Below are positions 57,202-64,000 of a DNA stretch of 64,000 nt, piece after piece (the first letter of the stretch is position 1; every line of letters starts with the position of its first letter). A model generated the notes under the pieces. It saw nothing but the letters and a program-made list of their open reading frames with translations. It was not told the origin of the DNA and made no database searches. Source of the stretch: Planctomycetales bacterium 10988 (lineage in GTDB: Bacteria; Planctomycetota; Planctomycetia; Pirellulales; Pb10988). Both the position numbers and the translations under genes were made by a program. The stretch spans positions 1,736,001 through 1,800,000 of the forward strand of contig CP043547.1 of NCBI GenBank assembly GCA_009664345.1. The letters are read 5' to 3'.

Positions 57202-60139
57202 AGGAAGAAGACTTGGGCAGGTTTTGAGCCGAGTTGCTTCCTTTGAGGGAATGCGGTTGCTTGGACATCGAGCGTCGCCAAGTCTTGGCCGATTCGGCGG
57301 TCGCCTCTTCCCCTGGCATGGCAGGAACGTGGCGGAATTGATCCCAATAACTTCGAACTCGTGGCAAAATCGATCCATAATAAACCGAGAGGAAAGAAGG
57401 CACGAGCACCGTCCGGACAATAAAAGTATCAATCAACACCCCAAAGCAGAGGGCAAAGCCAAGCTCCTGCATCCCGCGAAGTGTCCCGGTCATCATCGAG
57501 CAGAAAGTTCCCGCCATGATGACACCGCAACTGGTAATGATTCCCCCGGTGTAATGAACGGCCTCACGAATCCCCTCGATGGCTCCGCGTTTGTCCTGTT
57601 CTTCCACCACCCTGGTGATGAGATAAATATTGTAATCCATCCCCACGGCGACCAAGATCACAAAGACAAAGACCGGCAGCTTCCAATCCAGCCCTTCGTA
57701 AGAGGCGCCATAAAGCCAGGCAAAGAGCAAATCGGTGACACCCATTGTGACGAAATAACTAAAGAGCACCGAAAGCATCAAATAACAGCAGACCACCGGT
57801 TCCCGCAGCAGCACAAACAAGATCATCAACACCGCCATGACCACCAGTGGCTGAATCAAGGAGCGGTCGTAGTCCGTCACCGCCTTGAGATCGCGAATGC
57901 CGGGAGCTGTTCCGGTATAATCAACCTCGGTCCCATACCAATAAGAGTCAGGGTTGTGAATCTCTTGCTGAATGCGTTCGTCGATGCGATCCAGCCAAAC
58001 GAGGCTTTCCAAAGCAAACGGCCCCGAACTGAGCACGACATCCATTTGCGTGACGACCCCTTCGGGATCAACGTAACGCTCGCGGGTACGAGGATGTTTC
58101 AAGAGGGCCATCTTCCGGCGGCCAGCGGGAGAAAAGAGATTCGGTCGCGAATCCAAATCCCCTAGAGGTGCGGCATAGGAGCGAACTTCTTTCACTCCAT
58201 GACGGACTTCTTTTCCGTCTTCCATTTTCATTTCATGCAGTGCCAGCAAGTCGCGACTGAGCGTTTCAATCGCTTTTCGGCCTTCTTTGGAAGCAAAATT
58301 CTTTGACTTGTCATAAGCCACAACGGTGATCGGCCCCATATCGCCAGCGGAAAAATGTTCGTGCAGCAGCGAAGTTCCCTCTTTACTTGGGCGATGAGCC
58401 TCCAACTCACTCAACAAGTCGTGCGTGACATCGACCTGAAAACCGGCAAATGCCCAAGGTAAGAGAACCGCCATCCCCAACAGTAACGCCATGACAGGTC
58501 GGACCAAAATCCAATGGGTGAACTTGTGCCAAAGTCCATCTTTTGGTTCGGCAGAGAGGACTTGAGAATCCCCGGAGGAAGGAACGGTCTTCGGCTGAGG
58601 GGCCTTAAAGGGCCAAAAGACCCATTTTCCAAAAGCTCGAATCAGGGCAGGGGCCAACGTCAAACATGCCGCCAAAGCTACCGCCAAGCAAAGTCCAACC
58701 GTGGGACCGCTATATTGATATTTCCCAAACGTGGCGAAGTACATCACGCCCAGCCCGCCGATGGTCGTAAAGGCACTGGCTGCCAAGGCATGCCCAACTC
58801 CGCCGAGGGCCTGCACCATGGCATCCGCTTGAGAGGCCGTGTGTCCGAGTTCTTCCTTATATCTCGATATCAAGAACAGACAGAAATCGGTGCCTGCTCC
58901 GAACAAGATCACAATGATAAAAATCTTACTGGTGGTGAACACCTGGAAATCGATCCAAGGCTGATCCGCAAGAATGGACACGGTCCGCATCGCCACAAAG
59001 ACGGAAAAGCCGATCGTCGTCAAAGGAACGATCACCAACATCGGAGCCCGATAGACTACCAACAAGATCAATAGAACAAGTGTCACAGTGGCGAGTTCGG
59101 TATTGCGAATACTTTCGGCACTCGCCGCCATCATATCACCGCCGATCGCCGCCGAGCCGGAAACCCCAGTCTCCAACCCTTTGGGCCAATTCGGTTGTTT
59201 TGATAACTCATCCAGACGCTCGACCACGGTTTTCAAAACGTATTCGTTGCGAGCCGCCCGAAATTCCGTACTTAAACCACTGACAATCAACACCGCTCGG
59301 CCGTCTTTGGAGATCATCCGCTCACCGATGGTCGGCGTTTGATAGGTCCATTGCGAAACGACAGGGAGCCCTTGTTGATTTTCCGTGCCAATCTCCATGG
59401 CAAATTTTTGGGCAACTTCGAAATCTTCCGGCTTGAGAATTTCATTCTCTCGGCAAAGGATCACGACCAGTTGACTTTGCGGAAGTGAGCGGGGGACCGC
59501 CAGAAGTTGCTGAGGGAAAGCGGTTTCCAAAGCGACGCGGTTTACCAATTGAACTTGTCGTAGGCTGGCTTGGGGAGATTGCACGCTCTGCCGTAGCGAG
59601 ATCATACTCGCTTGATTCCCCAAAACCGATTGGGGAACCTCTTTCGCTTGCTCACGGGATTTCAACAAAGAGTTGAGAGCAGAAAGAACCGTTTCCGTTT
59701 CTTCTTGAGTGAGATTGCGAGTAACAGCATCGTGAGCCAATTGCTTAGCTTCGTCACTCGCTTTTGCCTTCCAAGCGGAGACAAATGTTTTTCGTAACTG
59801 AGCGGCTTTCTCATCAAGTGGAGTAGGGGAGTCCTTATCATCAACCCGCTCTTGCAGCTTTTTCAGGGCCTCTTGATCATCCAAGAAAGTGGCGAAGAAG
59901 AGCGGCCAATGTTCAATATCACTGGCATTGATTAATGGAGTCGGCCCAGGAAAGGCTTCCTCGATTAAGTGCTTCGCTCGGAGACTGGTCATGTGCTTTG
60001 GCAGATAGGCCAAATCTCCGTCCTGAACAACATCTTCCCAAGGAGGGGCGACCAAATACAGCCCTATCGACAAGGCAATCCAGCCGAGGATCACCAGCCA
60101 CCACCCGTGAGACACCCATTTTCCAAGCCGATTGAACAT
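57200..60139 (-). CDS. MMPL/RND-type membrane transporter
   Basis: The protein has 979 residues, with the RND duplication: a first membrane helix (WWLVILGWIALSIGLYLVAP), a large outside loop, a block of helices with GAGTDFCLFLISRYKEELG (about 415-435), another loop, and a second block with AVGMDYNIYLITRVVEEQ (about 830-847). Both motifs are typical of the MMPL family, with the Asp residues used for proton coupling. It likely exports lipids or hydrophobic compounds. No periplasmic adaptor or TolC gene is adjacent; the TolC-like gene at 25490 is distant. The C-terminus is Ser/Lys-rich. Confidence 0.92.
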   Translation of the reverse strand: MFNRLGKWVSHGWWLVILGWIALSIGLYLVAPPWEDVVQDGDLAYLPKHMTSLRAKHLIEEAFPGPTPLINASDIEHWPLFFATFLDDQEALKKLQERVDDKDSPTPLDEKAAQLRKTFVSAWKAKASDEAKQLAHDAVTRNLTQEETETVLSALNSLLKSREQAKEVPQSVLGNQASMISLRQSVQSPQASLRQVQLVNRVALETAFPQQLLAVPRSLPQSQLVVILCRENEILKPEDFEVAQKFAMEIGTENQQGLPVVSQWTYQTPTIGERMISKDGRAVLIVSGLSTEFRAARNEYVLKTVVERLDELSKQPNWPKGLETGVSGSAAIGGDMMAASAESIRNTELATVTLVLLILLVVYRAPMLVIVPLTTIGFSVFVAMRTVSILADQPWIDFQVFTTSKIFIIVILFGAGTDFCLFLISRYKEELGHTASQADAMVQALGGVGHALAASAFTTIGGLGVMYFATFGKYQYSGPTVGLCLAVALAACLTLAPALIRAFGKWVFWPFKAPQPKTVPSSGDSQVLSAEPKDGLWHKFTHWILVRPVMALLLGMAVLLPWAFAGFQVDVTHDLLSELEAHRPSKEGTSLLHEHFSAGDMGPITVVAYDKSKNFASKEGRKAIETLSRDLLALHEMKMEDGKEVRHGVKEVRSYAAPLGDLDSRPNLFSPAGRRKMALLKHPRTRERYVDPEGVVTQMDVVLSSGPFALESLVWLDRIDERIQQEIHNPDSYWYGTEVDYTGTAPGIRDLKAVTDYDRSLIQPLVVMAVLMILFVLLREPVVCCYLMLSVLFSYFVTMGVTDLLFAWLYGASYEGLDWKLPVFVFVILVAVGMDYNIYLITRVVEEQDKRGAIEGIREAVHYTGGIITSCGVIMAGTFCSMMTGTLRGMQELGFALCFGVLIDTFIVRTVLVPSFLSVYYGSILPRVRSYWDQFRHVPAMPGEEATAESAKTWRRSMSKQPHSLKGSNSAQNLPKSSS

Positions 60140-60881
60140 CCCTATTCACAGCCATCTATTTTCAGGAGGAATAAAAACAAAACTTTTCTTTCCACGAAGC
60201 GTTCATTAAGGAGAGCTTATCCCATTCCACGATTATGAAGGTCCTTCTAAGGGAACAGAATCTGGCGAGCTTCTCCTAGGGAGCAAAGGCGTCCTTGTTC
60301 TCAAATCGCTTCGCTCTTCTCTATTTTATACCCGTAGTCCGAAAACGATTAGGTTCTTTTTCTGGGTCGGTCCTCAAGAAGTGAACGAAACCTCTCTCGA
60401 AGACTGCATTTACCCATTAACTAGTTAGTGTTGTACTCTTCCTGGCTTTTTACGTCGATGGTCATTTTCATGATTCCAGAGAACATTCGTCTCCCCTGAA
60501 AAATTCTTTCCCGCTAGGATAAGGAAATTTAACCAGGATTTCCCTACCAATAGAGACCCGAAGGTACCTAGATTCTCCATAATGCGAAGTCTTGCCGAAA
60601 TCGAACAATGGCATTTATTCCTTATTATCTAAATAGAAGAAACGGCGGGCCTCTCGCAGGAGGGTTATGCGGTTTGAAGGGGCGTCCTGATTGAGAATTT
60701 TTTTGTCAGAGGGTGCAAGATGCTTCCTTTCGAGGCAACCCACTCATGAACAGGGTGGAAAGATATTTTCCTTTCCTATAATCCTAACAACCCACTTTGC
60801 TCACCTGGATTCACCAATCACTCAGCAAGTGAGTAAACTGTCTTTTTATGACCTTTTTATTTCAATAGGGAGTTTTTCAAC
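60140..60881. other. Intergenic region, 742 bp
   Basis: No gene or RNA could be supported between the divergent MMPL and HtrA genes. It is AT-rich after 60580. A 64-codon frame at 60691-60885 has no ribosome site. It should carry the promoters of both genes. Confidence 0.45.
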
Positions 60882-62447
60882 ATGATAAAAAGCCATTTCT
60901 CTCGATATCTCCTAGGTTGGATCAGTGCAGGGACACTTGCCGTTGCAACCTTGATCGCCGGAGCTCATCTTTCCGTCGAAGCTCAAGAAAAAGTCCCCGT
61001 GAAACCTTCTCCGGAAACGAAGCAAGGCATTTCGCACGCCCGTTCGCTTTCTCAAGCCTTTCGCCATGTTGCCGAAGTTGCTCAACCTTCCGTGGTCGCC
61101 ATTAAGACGATGACCGAAGTTCAAGTCAGAAGCCGATCACGTGCTCTTCCGTTTGGACCTGGTAATGACGACATTCCTGAAGAATTCCGTGATCTTCTCC
61201 CAGAAGAATTCTTTGAACGCGAACAAGCCCCCAATGAAGATGCCCCGCAAATGCGTCGGCAGACTTCCGGGATCGGTTCCGGGGTGATCATTGATAAGGA
61301 TGGCACCATCCTGACCAATCGCCATGTGGTTGAAGGAGCCTCCGAAGTCATTGTTCGCTTGGCGGATGGACGTGAATTCGAAGCCAGTAATATCTTGACG
61401 GATTCCGAAGATGGTGCTGATATCGCCATTTTGAAAATTGACGATGTGGAAGACCTTGTCCCCGCCAGTTTGGGAAGCTCCCACAATATGCAAATTGGTG
61501 ATTGGGTCGTCGCTGTCGGAAACCCCTTTGGTTTGGATATGACTGTCACCGCTGGGATCGTCAGTGCCAAAGGTCGTGGACTCGCCGCTGGCGGAGCCGT
61601 CAACTACATTCAAACAGATGCCGCGATTAATCCAGGCAACTCCGGCGGACCGCTTTTCAACCTCGATGGTGAAGTTGTCGGAATCAATACGGCGATTGCT
61701 TCCAGTAACGGAGGTTTCCAAGGTGTCGGCTTTGCCATTCCTTCGGATGTCGCTAAGTGGGTCGCTCGCCACCTCAAAGATTATGGCGAAGTCCGCCGTG
61801 CTTACCTAGGCGTCGGGATTCAACAATTGGATGCCTCTTTGGCGGATCAATTTGGGATTCTCCCCAATGATGGTGTTCTGATCTCCCAGGTGATGTCCGA
61901 CTCGCCTGCAGATGAAGCAGGGTTTGAACAAGGAGATATTGTCACCTCCTTTGCTGGTCGTAAGGTCAAGAACCCACGCGACTTGCAAGAAGTCGTTCAG
62001 CAATTGCCCTTCGATTCGAAGCATCAGGTCCAAATTTTACGCAATGGGGAACCGAGAACCCTTTCCGTTTTAGTAAAGGCCCGTCCGAAGGACTTTGGCT
62101 TTGCCAGCCTAGAACAAAATGGCCAACAACGCGGACGTCAGCGTACCGATGAAGCGACGCTTTCAGCCTATGGAATGACCGTCACTGCAATGACTCCTGC
62201 GATACGACGTAACTTCAAGTATACTGAAGAGGAACAAGGGGTCGTTATTTCGGAAGTCTCCCCAGGGACACCTGCCGAAGAAGCCCGCTTACAGCCAGGA
62301 ATGCTGGTCCAAAAAGTGGGGCAATCGACCATTACGAACCTTGATGACTTCGAAGCTGCGGTGGAAAATCAATCTTTGGAAGAAGGAATTCTTTTGGTTG
62401 TTCGTACCCAAGAAGGTGGTAGCCGATTTGTAGTCCTCCAGGACTAA
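60882..62447 (+). CDS. HtrA/DegP-like serine protease with two PDZ domains
   Basis: The protein has 521 residues. The leader (GWISAGTLAVATLIAGAHLSV) exports it. The trypsin-like domain has His148 (LTNRHVVEG), Asp180 (DGADIAILKI) and Ser254 (NPGNSGGPL). PDZ 1 is at about 330-395 (GVLISQVMSDSPADEAGFEQ) and PDZ 2 at about 430-515 (GVVISEVSPGTPAEEARLQP). It is a periplasmic protease and chaperone for stress-damaged proteins. It is a paralogue of the HtrA-like protein at 12443-13807 and is closer to the classic DegP length. Its start is fixed by AGGGAG upstream (near 60866). Confidence 0.94.
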   Translation: MIKSHFSRYLLGWISAGTLAVATLIAGAHLSVEAQEKVPVKPSPETKQGISHARSLSQAFRHVAEVAQPSVVAIKTMTEVQVRSRSRALPFGPGNDDIPEEFRDLLPEEFFEREQAPNEDAPQMRRQTSGIGSGVIIDKDGTILTNRHVVEGASEVIVRLADGREFEASNILTDSEDGADIAILKIDDVEDLVPASLGSSHNMQIGDWVVAVGNPFGLDMTVTAGIVSAKGRGLAAGGAVNYIQTDAAINPGNSGGPLFNLDGEVVGINTAIASSNGGFQGVGFAIPSDVAKWVARHLKDYGEVRRAYLGVGIQQLDASLADQFGILPNDGVLISQVMSDSPADEAGFEQGDIVTSFAGRKVKNPRDLQEVVQQLPFDSKHQVQILRNGEPRTLSVLVKARPKDFGFASLEQNGQQRGRQRTDEATLSAYGMTVTAMTPAIRRNFKYTEEEQGVVISEVSPGTPAEEARLQPGMLVQKVGQSTITNLDDFEAAVENQSLEEGILLVVRTQEGGSRFVVLQD

Positions 62448-62997
62448 ATCAACATAAGGTATTCATTGGAAATAACTTACCAATATCGCAAATTCTAACT
62501 CTCAAGGAATTGTGCTCTAGAAAACAGCTGGAGAAACCTTTTTTTCAACCTTTTTTCGAAAAAATCGTATCTCCCCCGTAACTATTTCCCATAAACCGAC
62601 AATTATAAGTAAACGTGTTCATGCGTAATTGTATGGACACGTTTTTTCTGTTAGATGGATTCAACCTTTGTGAATCTTTTTGCGTAATAGGATCAGTTTT
62701 CACCAAAATAAACTTGACAAAAGTGTGGAAACTTCCTACCAATAACACATGAATACATCTTTATATGTTTACCTGCCTGCTTGAACGGCTCCTCCCTCTC
62801 TCCATTCGATGGAGGGAACAAGCGACAAAAGTTAGTGAAAATTTTCCTCCTTTGCCGCTTCCTTCAACAGAATTGCAGTGATCTCGGTTTTGCCAACGAA
62901 TTGGTTTGTAGCTTTTAATACACGCGATTCTTTCCGACACTCTTCGGCCAATCCGAATTTCACCACCGAAGAGACCTTCATTACTAGGGGATGTGAA
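62448..62997. other. Intergenic region with one terminator
   Basis: 550 bp between HtrA and the DUF1501 gene. It holds the hairpin at 62611-62648. The rest shows no gene; AGGGGA at about 62987 is the ribosome site of the following DUF1501 gene. Confidence 0.5.
62611..62648 (+). terminator. Intrinsic terminator
   Basis: AAACGTGT pairs with ACACGTTT around an 18-base loop, followed by a T-run and C. It is probably the HtrA terminator, 164 bp after the stop. Confidence 0.72.
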
Positions 62998-64000
62998 ATG
63001 AAACGATCTGGTTGCTCTGGATTTCAACAACTTGCTGCTTCTCGTCGCGACTTCTTGCAAGTCGGTGCGATTGGGGGCCTGGGCCTGACACTTGGTAACT
63101 TTTTCCAAATGCGTCAAGCGCAAGCGGATATCAAAGATTACAAGAGTGTGGAAGGCACCGCCAAATCGGTCATTTCCATCTATCTTCCTGGAGGAATGGC
63201 TCACCAAGAAACCTTCGATCCGAAGCCAATTGCTCCGATTGAATACCGTGGCCCTCTCAAAGCCATTAAAACCAACGTCGAAGGCGTTTACTTTGGAGAA
63301 TACCTCCAAAAGACCGCTCAAATCGCCGACAAGTTGACCGTCATTCGTTCGATGACCCACGGCGAAGCGGCTCACGAACGCGGCACGCATAACATGTTCA
63401 CCGGATATCGTCCGAGTCCTGCTCTGAAATACCCGAGCATGGGAAGTATCGTCGCCCACGAATTCGGACCTCGTAAGGACCTTCCTCCTTATGTCTGCAT
63501 TCCGAATCAACCGAATGAATTCGCCGGCACCGGTTACTTGAGCAGTTCCTATGGACCTTTCAGCCTCGGGTCCGATCCTGCCAGCAAAGGCTTCACCGTC
63601 CGTGACTTGAGCCTGCCGGGTGGAATCAACGAAGATCGTTTCGCCCGACGCCGTAGCATTTTGGACACGGTCAACAGTCACTTCCGCTCGCGTGAAGAAG
63701 CCGATGCCCTCGATGCGATGGACAGCTTCTATCAACGTGCTTACAGCATGATCAGCTCCAAAGACGCCCGCGAAGCTTTCGACATTGATAAAGAAGACAA
63801 GAAGACCCGCGAACAATACGGCATGAACCAAGCCGGTCAACGCCTGTTGATGGCCCGTCGTTTGGTTGAATCCGGCGTTCGCTTCGTCAACCTGACCTAC
63901 GGTGGTTGGGATATGCATCAACGGATTGAATCCGGCATGAAACGCTGGGTTCCGGACCTTGATCGTGCCTTCGCTGCCTTGATCCAAGACCTCTCCCAAC
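62998..64000 (+). CDS. DUF1501 protein, N-terminal part (runs off window end)
   Basis: The plus frame is open from ATG 62998 to the last base, so about 334 residues are visible and the C-terminus is missing. AGGGGA precedes the ATG. A Tat leader (SRRDFLQVGAIGGLGLTLGN) is followed by DUF1501 landmarks: VISIYLPGGMAHQETFDPKP, SMTHGEAAHERGTHNMFTGY, and RRLVESGVRFVNLTYGGWDM. The opposite frame over the same bases is a shadow. By family it is exported and often paired with a DUF1549 gene, which may lie outside the window. It is a paralogue of the gene at 52384. Confidence 0.92.
   Translation, partial: MKRSGCSGFQQLAASRRDFLQVGAIGGLGLTLGNFFQMRQAQADIKDYKSVEGTAKSVISIYLPGGMAHQETFDPKPIAPIEYRGPLKAIKTNVEGVYFGEYLQKTAQIADKLTVIRSMTHGEAAHERGTHNMFTGYRPSPALKYPSMGSIVAHEFGPRKDLPPYVCIPNQPNEFAGTGYLSSSYGPFSLGSDPASKGFTVRDLSLPGGINEDRFARRRSILDTVNSHFRSREEADALDAMDSFYQRAYSMISSKDAREAFDIDKEDKKTREQYGMNQAGQRLLMARRLVESGVRFVNLTYGGWDMHQRIESGMKRWVPDLDRAFAALIQDLSQ

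Noticed and set aside
62761-63999. Long minus-strand frame opposite the last gene
   Set aside because: The plus strand over the same bases encodes a clear DUF1501 protein with Tat leader and ribosome site; the minus frame is a shadow.

Overview
The window is a stretch of chromosome from a member of the Planctomycetota. The diagnostic signs are families that are characteristic of this phylum: several formylglycine-type sulfatases, paired DUF1549/DUF1553 and DUF1501 proteins, a DUF1552 plus DUF1587-1595-1592-1588-1585 (planctomycete cytochrome-type) pair, Tat-type 'SRRSFL/SRRDFL' leaders, XylR-like AraC regulators and zinc-ribbon membrane proteins. No rRNA, insertion sequence, integrase or CRISPR array was seen. 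Base composition looks close to even.

Layout. 1-7.9 kb: minus-strand block of three sulfatases, a large DUF1592-type protein and a DUF1552 protein; one sulfatase appears to have lost its last 56 codons to an in-frame stop. 8.3-13.8 kb: SnoaL-like secreted protein, low-complexity secreted protein, three small proteins (two are tandem paralogues), HtrA-like protease. 14-18.8 kb: STN/secretin-like protein, two zinc-ribbon membrane proteins and a 28-residue very basic protein. 19.4-29 kb: phosphofructokinase, a VOC/PCP-reductase-domain fusion, a Pro-rich secreted protein, an RpoD-type sigma factor, a WYL regulator, a TolC-like lipoprotein and MobA.

29.0-35.0 kb (minus) is the most exciting region: a complete ubiquitin-like conjugation operon. 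In transcription order it encodes a beta-grasp ubiquitin-like protein ending in glycine, an E2 with HPN and catalytic Cys, an E1/ThiF-like activating enzyme, a membrane-anchored JAMM peptidase with a long coiled coil, a membrane-anchored RING-type protein, and a caspase-fold protein without its catalytic dyad fused to PDZ. The likely flow is activation of the Ubl C-terminus by E1, transfer to E2, RING-assisted conjugation at the membrane, and removal by the JAMM enzyme.

35.4-47.7 kb (plus) is a polysaccharide-use cluster: XylR-like regulator, zinc alcohol dehydrogenase, SDR, sodium:solute symporter, a 1.8-thousand-residue sulfatase-GH2-GH43 fusion, and a further sulfatase. 47.8-49.3 kb holds a SUKH plus HEAT-repeat protein. 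49.4-52.3 kb is an accessory islet: a short terminated transcription unit, eleven tightly packed tRNA genes (several structurally odd), an unknown protein, a frameshifted Rnl2-like RNA ligase and a twelfth tRNA gene. 52.4-64 kb returns to core planctomycete genes: DUF1501 + DUF1549/1553 operon, a membrane protein, an MMPL transporter, a second HtrA protease and the 5' part of another DUF1501 gene.

A short palindrome-like motif, A5-N4-T5 with cores such as GTAC, GTGG/CCAC, GTAG/CTAC and GCAC, recurs about 29 times, concentrated in the ubiquitin-like operon and around the tRNA array. It occurs both between genes and inside reading frames.
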